Under the pieces are notes generated by a model, which saw nothing but the letters and a program-made list of their open reading frames with translations, did no database searches and had not been told where the DNA came from. From the NCBI GenBank assembly GCA_019456305.1, contig VRUD01000006.1, positions 17,350-81,349 on the forward strand: DNA of 64,000 nt, written 5' to 3'. Made by a program: the position numbers and the translations under genes. Below, one piece after another: positions 17,287 through 27,634 of this stretch (the stretch's first letter is position 1; each line of letters begins with the position of its first letter). The DNA is from Cytophagales bacterium (GTDB lineage: Bacteria; Bacteroidota; Bacteroidia; Cytophagales; VRUD01).

Positions 17287-20200
17287 ATGAAAAACAAAAA
17301 CAGAGACCCTATAGCCATAATAGGAATCGGCTGCAAATTTCCCGGAGGTTCAAATACTCCGGAAGAGTTTTGGAAACTTATATGTGAAAAAACAGACGCA
17401 ATTTGTGATATTCCACCAGACCGTTGGGATATTGAAGCTTTATACGCACCTGATTTCAACCGGCCCGGTAAAATGAATGTTAAGAAAGGGGGCTTTGTAA
17501 AAGAAATTGACAAGTTTGACCCGGGATTCTTCGGCATTTCCCCCCTTGAGGCATCACGTATGGATCCTCAGCACCGGATGCTGCTTGAAGTAGCATACCA
17601 TGCCATTGAAGATGCAGGAATATGCCTCGAAGATCTTTCGGGTTCACGCACATGTGTATTTACCGGTATTTCCTCTCATGATTATGGTGATATTCAAAAT
17701 TCACCATTAGAGCAAGTGAACATCGGAGCACACACAAACGTTGGTTCAGCATTGTGCATTTCGGCCAACCGCATCTCCTATACATTTAATTTAAAAGGGC
17801 CGAGCTTGTCTATTGATACTGCTTGTTCTTCCTCTTTACATGCAATCCATCTGGCTTGCCGGAGCATTTGGTCAGGAGAATCGGACTTTGGCTTTGCTGG
17901 AGGCGTAAATGCAATATTAAAACCCGAGCCGCAAATAGGATTCAGCAAAGGTGGTTTTCTCTCTCCGGATAGTGTATGCAGGTCTTTTGATGCAAAGGCA
18001 AACGGATACATACGCAGCGAAGGAGCAGGATTTGTTTTTCTCAAACCTCTCTCTCAGGCAAAGAAAGATAATGACCGGATCTATGCAGTTATCCATGGTT
18101 CTGCTATCAACCAGGATGGGGCCACAAAGGGTATCTCCGTTCCCAGCCAGGATGCCCAAACAGAAATGCTGAAAGACGCATATAAGGATGCCGGGATTGA
18201 CCCGCATAAAGTTCAATATGTAGAAGCCCACGGAACCGGAACACTAGTAGGAGACCCTATCGAATCCACAGCTATCGGTACAGTTATTGGGACAAATAGA
18301 GATGATATTTGTTATATTGGCTCTATAAAATCTAATATAGGACACCTTGAACCCGCTTCCGGTGTGGCAGGATTTACTAAACTGGCTCTCGCACTGAAAC
18401 ATGGGATCATTCCGCCAAACATACACTATGAAACTCCTAATCCTGAGATCCCTTTTGAAGAGCTGAAACTAAAAGTGCCAACTAAAATAGAGAAGTGGCC
18501 GAATCATAGGGAGGGTCGTTTTGCCGGAGTAAATTCTTTCGGTTTTGGCGGCTCTAATGTCCATGTAGTCCTTGAAGGTTTGTCGGACAATGATCATAAA
18601 CCCAAAACCAGGAAGAAAAAAGACCTGCAGCTTTTCACCGTATCTGCAAGAAGTCCTGAAGCTATCAATGATTACGCTAAATTATATATAGATTTCTTAA
18701 ATGATAAGGAAAACAAAGTAAGTTTGAATGATATCTGCTATTCGGCAGGAGTAAGGCGCACTCATCACAACAATCGTTTGACGGTCGTTGCCGGATCTAA
18801 AAAAGAATTAGCGGAAAACTTACAGGTCTTTTTAAGTGGTGAAACAGTGACAGGCATCTCTTCCGGGCGTGCTGACTTAAAAAAGGACAAAATAGTGTTT
18901 GTCTTTTCAGGACAAGGCCCTCAATGGTGGGGGATGGGCAGGCAACTGCTGGAAAACGAACCCCTGTTCAGGAAAAATATTAAAAAGTTAGATGTCATGC
19001 TCAGCAAATATGCGGATTGGTCGATAATTGAAGAGCTTAATAAGGATGAAAAAACATCACGTATCAGCGAAACGAATATTGCTCAACCTGCCATATTTGC
19101 GATCCAGATAGCGCTTTATGAAATGTGGAAAGCAGTTGGAATCACTCCTGACGCTGTTGTTGGACATAGCATCGGAGAGGTGGGGGCCGGCTATGCCTCC
19201 GGAGCATTGACTCTTGAGCAAGCCGTTATGCTGATTTTTCACAGAAGCCGTGTCCAATTCAAGGCTACAGATAAGGGAAAAATGCTGGCAGTAGGATTAC
19301 CTTATGAAGAAGCTAAGGGTATTATCAATGGCCTGGAAGGTAAAGTTTCAGTTGGCGCTGTGAACGGCCCTGCCATGGTAGCCCTGTCAGGAGACACTGA
19401 TGTTATTGAAAAAATAGCTAAAGATCTTGAAAAAAAGGATATTTTCAATCGCATGCTAGAAGTGAGAGTACCTTTCCATAGTCACCACATGGAACCGCTC
19501 AAAGAAGAACTTCTTAGTTCATTAAAAAGCATAAAACCATCTGCCACTAAAATTCCATTTTATTCAACCGTTGAAGGTAAAAAGATCGAAGGCAAAAAAC
19601 TGGATTCGATGTATTGGTTCCATAATGTCAGAAAACCCGTACTTTTCATTACTGCTATTGAGGAAATGATTAATGACGGGTTCGATACATTCATTGAATT
19701 AGGCCCGCATCCTATTCATGCTATCGGTATTAATGACCTGTTTTCTGTTAAAAAGAAAGATGGTCTGGTTGTCCCGTCCCTGAGGAGAAAAGAAGATGAA
19801 AAACGCACCTTCCTTTCATCCGTTGGATCACTACATACCTGGGGATGCAAAGTGGATTGGAAAACATACTTTGGCGATGATAATAATTTTGTTTCATTAC
19901 CTAAATACCCATGGCAAAAAGAGAGATATTGGATAGAAACCGAAGAAGGAACTAAAAAACGGTTGGGTTCTTATGAACATCCTCATTTAACACGCAAGAC
20001 ATCTTCCGCAAGAGAAAGCAATAACATACTATGGGATATCACATTAGATAAGAGAACTTATCCCTATATTGAAGATCATAAAGTTCAGGGACCAATCGTA
20101 TTTCCCGGGGCAGGGCATGTTGAGCTTGCCATTTCTGCAGCCCGGGCATCTTTTGGAGAAAAATTCGAATTTTTGCAAAACCTCAATTTCACAAGTGCGT

Positions 20201-23200
20201 TATTCTTACCTGATGAGGGAGAGCCACCTCATATCCAGATGGATATATCTCATGACGGAGGCGACTATTTCATCTATACCAAACCCAGGAGCCAGGATGC
20301 CTCCTGGGCGATGTGCTCCAACGGGAAAATAAATCACATTGGAGATGATTTTAAATCCATAAAGGTCGATCTTAAAGACATCCGCAAGAGAGTGAATATT
20401 CCGGTGGAAGTTAAAAAAATGCATGAGGAGCTGCTGGAAAGTGGACTTTACCTGGGGCCTTCTTTCAAAAATATCAAAAACCTTTGGAGAAGTGACGGGC
20501 TTTGGGAAGCGCTGAGTGAGATAGAAGTAGATGAAACTATTCGCTCGGAATTCTTCCAGTTCAACCTCCACCCGGGAGTGTTGGATAGCTGCTTTCAAAC
20601 AGTTTTCGGGATTTTTAACGAAAGATTTGATGCAAGTAAAAAAATGGGAGTTTATATCCCCGTCCATATTGACCGGGTTAAATTCTATCAAAAACCCAAT
20701 TCGCATAAGTTATATGTGCATGGCAAGTTAAGGGAATGGACAGATGAATATGTTTTGGGCGAATTGTGGATCTTCAATGAAGACGGAGAGCTCGTTGCAG
20801 AATTTCACGGTTTCCGGTCTCAATACCTGAAGGGCTCGAGAGGAGAAGCAGGTGGTGAGCAAGACAAATGGTTTTATGAATTCAACTGGAACATGAAAAC
20901 CAGGACAGACCAGGAGCTGGTTCGCAATCCGGGAGAATATATTCCATCACCAAACTCCATTAAAAAAGGCGTTCAGGAAACTATAAAAGAAATTGTTAAA
21001 CGAAAAGAACAGGACGAATATTACAAGCAATACGAACCGGAGCAATACCAGCTCACAATAGGATATATCTGCAATTCTTTGAAGGAGATGGGTATGTCTT
21101 TTAAGGCAGGAACTAAAATCAATACCGGGAAATTAATAAAAGAGTTTGAAATAGTTGAGGAGCATCATCGCCTTTTTAACCACATGTTTCATCTCCTGAA
21201 AAATGCAGGTATCGTTAAAGGGGAGGCCGGTAAGTATGAAATAATAAAAACTCCTGATCTAAGAGATGTCAATTCATGGATGGAAGAGCTGAATAACAAA
21301 TACCCCCAGTTTCATCATGAATCAACCTTGCTGGGCCGCTGCGGGCCTGAGTTAACAGGAGTATTGACAGGAAATGTTGATCCCATACTTTTAATTTTCC
21401 CCGAAGATCAATGGGATGCCATTGTCAAATATTATGTGGAGGGATTCGCCTTTAAAAAATACAATGATATTGCGGCAAAGGCGGTATCAGAGCTGTTGAA
21501 AGACATTCCCGAAGATCAAACAATAAGGGTGCTTGAAATTGGTGCCGGCACGGGCGGAATGACCCAGGCCGTCCTTCCCCTGTTACCTCCTGAAAGGACA
21601 GAATATATTTATACTGATATTTCCAACATGTTCATGATGAAGGCACAACAGAGGTTTGCCAGGTATCCTTTTGTTCAGTATAAGGTCTTAGACATTGAGA
21701 AAGACCCTGCAGAGCAGGGACTTGACCTGAACTCCTTCGACATCATCGTTGCTTCGGATGTCATTCATGCAACACGCGAGTTGAAAACCACGCTTGGCAA
21801 TGTCCAAAAACTGCTCGCTTCAGAAGGTGTATTGATGATGTTAGAGGTAACAAATTCACCGGTTTACTTAGATTTCATCTTTGGCATGACTGAAGGATGG
21901 TGGTTGTTTGAAGATACGAATATCCGGCCCGATCATGCGACCATGAGCCCGGATAAGTGGAAAAAGGTATTGGAAAACCTTGAATATTCCGATGTGGCCG
22001 TTTACACCGATTTTGAGAAAAACGACTCTTCCTGCCAAAGCGTTATCCTTGCGCGCGGTAAAAAATTGGAGCTGGTCAATAAAACAATAGAAGAATCGCC
22101 TAAGCTGGGTGAAGCCGACTGGCTGATATTTGCCGACAGCACCGGTGTTGCTGATAAGATACAAAAGAGATTAAAAGCGATTGACAAGCAATGCTTTGTC
22201 ATTAAACGCGGACAAGATTTCAAGAAAATAAGTGATACGGAGTTTGAAATAGACCCATTGGCACAGGAAGGGACTGACAAGGTCATTGATCTGGTTGCCG
22301 GCAGGAAAAAATTCCAGGGGATTATCTTCCTGTGGGGTCTGGATTCCGTTGATAACAAAAAACTCAATGTTGAAAATATTATCCGTTCAGAAGAGAATTC
22401 AACAATCACGTTGATGAATATCATGAGGAAACTGAACGATACAAACTATGAGAAAAATCCTGAGATATGGATCATTTTCAGTGGCGCTCAAACTGTCGGT
22501 GGTACTCCCAAAACCCTGAACCTTTCCCAAACGGGACTAAGAGGCGTCAGTAAGGTTGCTATGAATGAATTCCCGGTTTTCAACTCAACCCTGGTTGATT
22601 TTGGCAGTCCTGTTCAGGATGATGAGATCGAGGCATTCATAGAAGAGATCCTTGCCAACGACAGGGAGGATGAGATCGCTTTCAGAGGCAAGAAACGTTA
22701 TATAAACCGGTTAGAGAGAATTTCGACTGACAGCATAGCACAACGGGCTATGAAAACAGTTCCGGCAGAGGGTTCAAGCTACACTACCTCCATTTCAGAA
22801 TACGGTGTGCTCGACAATCTTATTATCCGTGAAACTCCCCGAATAGTACCTGGCGATGATGAAGTAGAAGTTAAAATAAAAGCTGCCACTCTCAACTTCC
22901 GTGATATTATGCTGGCTATGGGATTGCTTCCGGATCTGGCGATTGAAGGTGGCCTTTTCGGCAGGAACTTCGGCCTTGAATGTTCCGGCATTATCACTGC
23001 TATAGGAAAAGACGTCAAAGACGTTAAGGTCGGTGATGAGGTGATGGCTACCGCACCCTCTTGTTTAAGCGGTTTTGCTTACCCAAAGGGCTGTCATATA
23101 GTTAGAAAACCAAAAAACATCAGTTTTGAAGAGGCAGCATGCTTGCCAGTGGTTTATGTTACTGCTTATTATTCCCTGATACATCATTGCCGCATGCGAA

Positions 23201-25698
23201 AGGGAGAAAAAGTGCTTATCCATGCTGCCGCAGGAGGCGTTGGCATTGCTGCAATTCATATTGCCAATGCAGTAGGGGCAGAAGTTTACGCAACAGTAGG
23301 CAGCCCGGAAAAAAGAAAATACATCGAAAGCATCGGTGTTAAGCCTGGAAATATATTGAACTCACGTACCTTGGAGTTTGCCGACCGGATCATGGAGCTT
23401 ACCGATGGCAAAGGTGTTGACATTGTACTTAACTCACTTTCAGGAGAAGCCATCTATAAAAGTGTAAGGTGTTTAGCCCCTTATGGCAGGTTCGTGGAAA
23501 TCGGCAAGACAGATATTTACAGAAACAGCAAACTGGGCTTGCAGCCGTTCGGAAACAACTTATCCTATTTCGGGGTGGATGTTGACCGGCTTTTCAAGCA
23601 AAAGGAAAAATTTGGCGGTGAGCTTTTCCAGGAATCCATTGATTTCTTTGTGAAAAATAAATTTCCCGTTCATCCCATCAAGACATTTCCTATCTTAAAG
23701 ATTGCCGATGCCTTTCAATATATGGCGGGAGCCAGGCATATTGGCAAGATTATCATCTCCATGGAGGGAGACGTGAAGGTAGCGCCACCGGAAGAGATAC
23801 AATTTAAAAAAGACCGCACTTACGTGATCACAGGCGGTGCTTCGGGTTTCGGACTGGCAATTGCCAATTGGATGACAACCAAGGGAGCCAGGCACCTCGT
23901 GTTGGGGAGCAGAACCGGCCCTAAAACAGATGAAGAAAAGGCAATAGTTGAAAAAATGAGGGAAAAAGGCGTGAACGTCATGCTGGCAATGGGAGATGTA
24001 TCTAAAAAACAAGATGTTCTCAGGGTGGTAAGCGACATAAAAAATAACATGCCCCCGGTTGCCGGCATACAACACGCAGCAATGGTATTGGATGACGGAG
24101 GCATACCCGAGATAGATCACGAACGCTATATGAAGGTCTTTAAACCAAAAGTATTGGGATGCTGGCTGCTTCATCTTGCCACGAAAGACCTGGATCTCGA
24201 CCACTTCATTTCATATTCTTCGATTTCGGCTGTTTATGGTAATCCCGGCCAGGTAAGCTATGTGGGCGCCAACAGTTTCCTTGACAATTTCTCATCTTTC
24301 AGAAGATCGCAGGGATTGCCCGCTACGACCATCAATTGGGGCGTGATCGGTGATGTAGGGTTTGTAGCGAGAAGCGGTAATGTCGGTGGATTATTATACA
24401 AGCAGGGCTGGAAAGCCTTTACCCTGGACCAGGCAACCAGTATATTTGAGCAAATACTGTTAAACAACCCCGTGCAAAGGGTTGCAACGGATTCTGACTG
24501 GGAAATGATAGGAGAATTTTATCCTCATTCTGCTAAGACAAGTCGTTTTGGCAACCTTATCAAAGAAAAGAAATTAACCGCCTCTTCAGGAGCTGGCTCC
24601 GGGGACGGAGCGCTTAAATCAACGTTGCTTGAATCAAGCCCCGAAGAGCAATATGATATTTTAATTGATCAGTTAAAAGATACTTTTGCCAGGGTACTGG
24701 GCACCACTTCTGATAAAGTGGACGTTATTGAACCGGTTACAAAATATGGACTGGATTCATTGATGGCTAACCAGATCCGGAACTGGATACAAAGCAACGT
24801 ATCTGTTGACTACTCCATGATGCGCATTATGAAAGGCCCGACAATAGAAGAGATGACAGTTCAGATATTAAGTGAATTTGAAGGTCAGTCAAATGGACAG
24901 GAACAGCAACAGGAACAAAGCAATGAGCTGGATAAATGGATCATTCGCACCAAAAAAGTTGATGATCCGAGACTGCGCCTGTTCTGCCTGCCGTATTTTG
25001 CCGGAGGCGCCTCTGCTTACAATGGCTGGCATGAGCTGCTGCCGGACGATATAGAGGTTTGTGCTATTCAATATCCCGGCAGGGAGGAACGGTCTAATGA
25101 GAAACCCTTTAGTGATGTTGCTGACCTAATCAAAGCGATGGCAGACGCCATGGAACCGTTATTAGACCGTCCTTTCGCTTTTTACAATCACAGCGCCGGA
25201 GCAGGCGTGGGACTGGAATTAGCGAGATACCTGAGAAAAGAAAAAGGAATTGAGCCGGTTAAATTTATTGTCGGTGGCTGGAAAGCGCCACATCTCGTAA
25301 GCCCGTTCAAATTCCTGGATGCTATAAAAGATGACGAAGTTTACGAAGAAAAGAACATCCCTAATATCATCAACCATTTAAGATCGTTGGAAATTCCCGA
25401 TGCCGTTCTTCAAAACAAAGAGTTGATCAACGAGATGCTTCCGTCATTGCGTGCCGATATATTGCTCGGTAAAAGATATAAATATTACGAAGACAAACCG
25501 CTAAGCTGTCCGCTCATGGCTATTGCAGGAAAAAATGACACGGTTTTTACGGAAAAGGAGTTAAAAGCATGGAAAAAACATACTTCCGCAGAATTCAACT
25601 TCATAACAATAAACGGCAGCCACCTCTTCTGCAGAGACAATAAAGAAGAACTTCTTGAAATATTAACGCATGAATTGGGCGAACTTGTTGAGGCGTAA
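17287..25698 (+). CDS. Highly reducing single-module polyketide synthase (KS-AT-DH-MT-ER-KR-ACP-TE)
   Basis: A 2803-residue multidomain synthase. Ketosynthase at about 1-430 has the Cys180-His315-His353 triad. Acyltransferase at about 540-830 has nucleophile Ser628 in GHSIGE and VPFHSHH near the specificity loop. Dehydratase has His931 (DHKVQGPIVFPG) and Asp1100 (GVLDSCFQ). A C-methyltransferase has VLEIGAGTGG near 1415. After a structural stretch, an enoyl reductase (about 1837-2155; HAAAGGVGIA near 1979) and a ketoreductase (about 2175-2370; LDD motif and SYSSIS...Y...N) follow. The carrier Ser is 2491 (GLDSL) and a type I thioesterase ends the protein with Ser2636 in NHSAGAG. All reducing domains look intact, so a methyl-branched, fully reduced chain is possible, with iterative use. 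Bacterial modules seldom have this order; fungal reducing synthases do. Product unknown. Confidence 0.93.
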   Translation: MKNKNRDPIAIIGIGCKFPGGSNTPEEFWKLICEKTDAICDIPPDRWDIEALYAPDFNRPGKMNVKKGGFVKEIDKFDPGFFGISPLEASRMDPQHRMLLEVAYHAIEDAGICLEDLSGSRTCVFTGISSHDYGDIQNSPLEQVNIGAHTNVGSALCISANRISYTFNLKGPSLSIDTACSSSLHAIHLACRSIWSGESDFGFAGGVNAILKPEPQIGFSKGGFLSPDSVCRSFDAKANGYIRSEGAGFVFLKPLSQAKKDNDRIYAVIHGSAINQDGATKGISVPSQDAQTEMLKDAYKDAGIDPHKVQYVEAHGTGTLVGDPIESTAIGTVIGTNRDDICYIGSIKSNIGHLEPASGVAGFTKLALALKHGIIPPNIHYETPNPEIPFEELKLKVPTKIEKWPNHREGRFAGVNSFGFGGSNVHVVLEGLSDNDHKPKTRKKKDLQLFTVSARSPEAINDYAKLYIDFLNDKENKVSLNDICYSAGVRRTHHNNRLTVVAGSKKELAENLQVFLSGETVTGISSGRADLKKDKIVFVFSGQGPQWWGMGRQLLENEPLFRKNIKKLDVMLSKYADWSIIEELNKDEKTSRISETNIAQPAIFAIQIALYEMWKAVGITPDAVVGHSIGEVGAGYASGALTLEQAVMLIFHRSRVQFKATDKGKMLAVGLPYEEAKGIINGLEGKVSVGAVNGPAMVALSGDTDVIEKIAKDLEKKDIFNRMLEVRVPFHSHHMEPLKEELLSSLKSIKPSATKIPFYSTVEGKKIEGKKLDSMYWFHNVRKPVLFITAIEEMINDGFDTFIELGPHPIHAIGINDLFSVKKKDGLVVPSLRRKEDEKRTFLSSVGSLHTWGCKVDWKTYFGDDNNFVSLPKYPWQKERYWIETEEGTKKRLGSYEHPHLTRKTSSARESNNILWDITLDKRTYPYIEDHKVQGPIVFPGAGHVELAISAARASFGEKFEFLQNLNFTSALFLPDEGEPPHIQMDISHDGGDYFIYTKPRSQDASWAMCSNGKINHIGDDFKSIKVDLKDIRKRVNIPVEVKKMHEELLESGLYLGPSFKNIKNLWRSDGLWEALSEIEVDETIRSEFFQFNLHPGVLDSCFQTVFGIFNERFDASKKMGVYIPVHIDRVKFYQKPNSHKLYVHGKLREWTDEYVLGELWIFNEDGELVAEFHGFRSQYLKGSRGEAGGEQDKWFYEFNWNMKTRTDQELVRNPGEYIPSPNSIKKGVQETIKEIVKRKEQDEYYKQYEPEQYQLTIGYICNSLKEMGMSFKAGTKINTGKLIKEFEIVEEHHRLFNHMFHLLKNAGIVKGEAGKYEIIKTPDLRDVNSWMEELNNKYPQFHHESTLLGRCGPELTGVLTGNVDPILLIFPEDQWDAIVKYYVEGFAFKKYNDIAAKAVSELLKDIPEDQTIRVLEIGAGTGGMTQAVLPLLPPERTEYIYTDISNMFMMKAQQRFARYPFVQYKVLDIEKDPAEQGLDLNSFDIIVASDVIHATRELKTTLGNVQKLLASEGVLMMLEVTNSPVYLDFIFGMTEGWWLFEDTNIRPDHATMSPDKWKKVLENLEYSDVAVYTDFEKNDSSCQSVILARGKKLELVNKTIEESPKLGEADWLIFADSTGVADKIQKRLKAIDKQCFVIKRGQDFKKISDTEFEIDPLAQEGTDKVIDLVAGRKKFQGIIFLWGLDSVDNKKLNVENIIRSEENSTITLMNIMRKLNDTNYEKNPEIWIIFSGAQTVGGTPKTLNLSQTGLRGVSKVAMNEFPVFNSTLVDFGSPVQDDEIEAFIEEILANDREDEIAFRGKKRYINRLERISTDSIAQRAMKTVPAEGSSYTTSISEYGVLDNLIIRETPRIVPGDDEVEVKIKAATLNFRDIMLAMGLLPDLAIEGGLFGRNFGLECSGIITAIGKDVKDVKVGDEVMATAPSCLSGFAYPKGCHIVRKPKNISFEEAACLPVVYVTAYYSLIHHCRMRKGEKVLIHAAAGGVGIAAIHIANAVGAEVYATVGSPEKRKYIESIGVKPGNILNSRTLEFADRIMELTDGKGVDIVLNSLSGEAIYKSVRCLAPYGRFVEIGKTDIYRNSKLGLQPFGNNLSYFGVDVDRLFKQKEKFGGELFQESIDFFVKNKFPVHPIKTFPILKIADAFQYMAGARHIGKIIISMEGDVKVAPPEEIQFKKDRTYVITGGASGFGLAIANWMTTKGARHLVLGSRTGPKTDEEKAIVEKMREKGVNVMLAMGDVSKKQDVLRVVSDIKNNMPPVAGIQHAAMVLDDGGIPEIDHERYMKVFKPKVLGCWLLHLATKDLDLDHFISYSSISAVYGNPGQVSYVGANSFLDNFSSFRRSQGLPATTINWGVIGDVGFVARSGNVGGLLYKQGWKAFTLDQATSIFEQILLNNPVQRVATDSDWEMIGEFYPHSAKTSRFGNLIKEKKLTASSGAGSGDGALKSTLLESSPEEQYDILIDQLKDTFARVLGTTSDKVDVIEPVTKYGLDSLMANQIRNWIQSNVSVDYSMMRIMKGPTIEEMTVQILSEFEGQSNGQEQQQEQSNELDKWIIRTKKVDDPRLRLFCLPYFAGGASAYNGWHELLPDDIEVCAIQYPGREERSNEKPFSDVADLIKAMADAMEPLLDRPFAFYNHSAGAGVGLELARYLRKEKGIEPVKFIVGGWKAPHLVSPFKFLDAIKDDEVYEEKNIPNIINHLRSLEIPDAVLQNKELINEMLPSLRADILLGKRYKYYEDKPLSCPLMAIAGKNDTVFTEKELKAWKKHTSAEFNFITINGSHLFCRDNKEELLEILTHELGELVEA

Positions 25699-25709
25699 GC
25701 TGCCAAGAT

Positions 25710-26189
25710 ATGTTAGAGATTAGAAAAATACATCATCGCGCAACGTATAGCAACAAATTTTCTACCTGTATTAAATTCTATTACGAAAAAGTAAGTAAGC
25801 AACCCAAATTGTTTTTTGATTTGCCCCGGCCAAAACGAAAAAAAATACTTCCTAAAGTAATAGACCAACAAGATGTAAAAAAAATATTATCTGCTTTTAA
25901 AAGTCATCATCCGAAAGATTATTTGTTTGAAGGACAGTTTGGAGGCGCTATAAGTATTCGCACCGCTCAACAATTATTTGCCAATGCTAAACGAAAAGCC
26001 GGAATACATAAAAGCGTAGGCATCCATAGTTTGAGACATAGTTTTGCCACCCACCTGCACGAACAAGGGATAGATATAAAACACATTCAGGATTTATTGG
26101 GTCATACTAATATTGCTACTACTATGCGCTACACTCATGTAAGTAAGAAGGACTTGGGTAAAATTAAAAGTCCTTTAGATAACATTTAG
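25710..26189 (+). pseudogene. Tyrosine recombinase remnant with internal deletion
   Basis: The 159-residue frame has the end of the SAM-like DNA-binding domain (KFYYEKVSKQ, LPRPKRKK), then jumps to KDYLFEGQFGG and the C-terminal catalytic part with HSLRHSFATHL and LLGHTNIATTMRYTH (Tyr nucleophile). The stretch that normally holds the first catalytic Arg, about 60-80 residues after VKKILS, is missing, and so is the N-terminal start. The protein should not recombine DNA. It begins 11 bp after the PKS stop and opens the accessory patch 25.7-27.7 kb, suggesting an old mobile-element insertion there. Confidence 0.8.
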
Positions 26190-26375
26190 CACTTGCGTTT
26201 TTTGTATAGCAAAGAATAGTGATATTCAAAAAACGCACAAAACAGATTTGGATGTCAAGTAGTTAATGGTCAGTATTGCGGCTATTTACAAGTTAGCGGT
26301 TATTGTATCGCGGCAGACAGGTATCTACCAATTTTGACACTTATTGCGGTTGGACAAGTATAAAAAACAAAGACA

Positions 26376-26624
26376 ATGAAAACAATCATCTCAATATCAC
26401 TGACATTTGCGACAATTCTTTTGCTGACACAATGCAAAAAGGACTGTATAAAATCTGACCGATGTAATTTAGAACCCAATGCAGGATTTTGTATGGCTGC
26501 AATACCCAAATACTACTACGACAAAAAAGACAAAAAATGTAAACAATTTACTTGGGGCGGTTGTGGCGGTGTTGTTCCGTTTGACACTATGGAAGAATGT
26601 GAAAAACAATGCGACTGCAAATGA
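26376..26624 (+). CDS. Kunitz/BPTI-domain lipoprotein
   Basis: An 82-residue lipoprotein with a lipobox (LLLTQC, Cys20) and a single Kunitz domain of about 50 residues. All six disulfide cysteines stand at the usual places: CNLEPNAGFCMAA, YYYDKKDKKCKQF, WGGCGG and MEECEKQC. The inhibitor loop is GFCMAA, giving Met as the P1 residue, which would favour chymotrypsin- or elastase-like proteases rather than trypsin. Kunitz domains are common in animals and rare in bacteria. It shares an ATGA overlap with the next lipoprotein gene. The domain call is strong; the target protease is unknown. Confidence 0.9.
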   Translation: MKTIISISLTFATILLLTQCKKDCIKSDRCNLEPNAGFCMAAIPKYYYDKKDKKCKQFTWGGCGGVVPFDTMEECEKQCDCK

Positions 26625-26974
26625 AAAAACTAAAACCATATCTACTTCTAATAATTTTTTTCGCATTGACACTGGCGGGGTGTAAAAAAATTGATGTGCC
26701 AAATGACACGCCTACCTGCATAAAAAAGAAAATCAGAAAATTATTAAAGGAGGACTGCCCTTCTGTTAAAACAGTTTATCAATACAGTTTTCAGGGACAG
26801 ACAGTTTATTCTTTCAGTCCACAAAACTGTGGTGCTGACTTGACAGGTGAGGTCGTTGACGACAACTGTAATACTATTTGTTGGCTTGGAGGAATTTCAG
26901 GAAACATACTCTGCAACGGAGACACTTTCTACAAAGCCACGACAAATGAAAAACTAATTTGGCAAGACAATTAA
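26621..26974 (+). CDS. Small Cys-rich lipoprotein, DUF6970-like
   Basis: About 117 residues from ATG 26621, which overlaps the stop of the Kunitz gene (ATGA), so the two are translationally coupled. A lipoprotein signal (LIIFFALTLAGC) is followed by a globular part with four further cysteines in pairs (TCIKKKI, KEDCPS, QNCGADLTGEVVDDNCNTIC, ILCNGD) and the segment VYQYSFQGQTVYSF. This resembles small Bacteroidota lipoproteins of the DUF6970 type, from memory. It may be a partner of the inhibitor, but no function is known. Confidence 0.75.
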   Translation: MKKLKPYLLLIIFFALTLAGCKKIDVPNDTPTCIKKKIRKLLKEDCPSVKTVYQYSFQGQTVYSFSPQNCGADLTGEVVDDNCNTICWLGGISGNILCNGDTFYKATTNEKLIWQDN

Positions 26975-27025
26975 GAACACGCACCTTGACTAATATGGCT
27001 GACAATTCACGACACGACAAAAAAC

Positions 27026-27121
27026 AACGAACCGCTAATCGAGTAGCCCGCCCCGCCAAAAACTGACGGGGTGAGGCTCTCACACCACCAAGCGTACGGT
27101 TCTCGTACTTGGCGGTTCGTT
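27026..27121. repeat. Nested palindromes after the lipoprotein pair
   Basis: Outer arms AACGAACCGC (27026-27035) and GCGGTTCGTT (27112-27121) are exact inverted repeats. Inside are CCCCG/CGGGG (27051-27071) and a longer hairpin at 27084-27116 (arms ACCACCAAG and CTTGGCGGT with GTACG/CGTAC). The inner hairpin resembles sequences found near group II intron reverse-transcriptase genes, but no such gene is present. It could instead be an integron attC-like site. Origin unresolved. Confidence 0.45.
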
Positions 27122-27292
27122 AAGCATACTAAAGCCGCTCTTTTCAACGGCAGTAGCTTTTCATTACTTTGAGGTAAGGCTGGTAAACTCGAGGTTTAAA
27201 CCTCCTTATCAAATTTCAATCTACTTCAAGATAATTCAAAGAACTTTCGTACCTTTGCGGTACGTGTTCTGCCCATGCTGGGCACACACATA

Positions 27293-27400
27293 TGCTATAT
27301 GCCATTGCGGTTGACGAGAATATTCGTACTTTAGTGTTTTCAACAAGCGGTTGTTTTCGGGGACAGTTACGTAGTTCTTAAACCGCAACGGCACATAGCA
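27293..27400. repeat. 108-bp imperfect palindrome before small antitoxin-like gene
   Basis: Arms 27293-27312 and 27381-27400 are inverted repeats matching at 18 of 20 positions, with a spacer of 68 bp. A promoter-like TACCTTTG lies upstream at 27250-27257. The shape is like that of 47818-47935. Confidence 0.5.
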
Positions 27401-27475
27401 TTGACCGTTAGCAAAATGCGAACACGACAACGAAATGACTATCTTCATAACAAAATTGACAAATGAGAATTTACA

Positions 27476-27634
27476 ATGAAGAAAAAAAAATTTGACGCAG
27501 TAAAAATGATGCGAGACATCAGAGACAAATTGACTAAACGCTATTTGGAAAATCCCAACTTGGAAATTTCCGACTTGCAAAAAATCAGACGAAAATACAA
27601 AATCAAGACAAAAGTAAAAACGCACTTTGCATAA
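27476..27634 (+). CDS. Small antitoxin-like protein, 52 residues
   Basis: Starts MKKKKFDAVKMMRDIRDKL and ends in a basic tail (KYKIKTKVKTHFA). The opening FDAVKMMRDIRDKL is a common start for small antitoxin-like proteins in Bacteroidota that accompany PIN- or RelE-type toxins (from memory). No toxin follows. The bases after the stop (AACACGGGGCTTAATG) resemble those after the restriction gene at 47818. Whether it is translated is uncertain. Confidence 0.5.
   Translation: MKKKKFDAVKMMRDIRDKLTKRYLENPNLEISDLQKIRRKYKIKTKVKTHFA

Noticed and set aside
23695..24204. 169-codon minus-strand frame opposite the PKS
   Set aside because: Antisense shadow of the ER/KR region; composition follows PKS codon positions.
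27084..27116. Group II intron domain V
   Set aside because: The hairpin resembles sequences near intron reverse transcriptases, but no catalytic AGC-type domain V or reverse transcriptase could be found.
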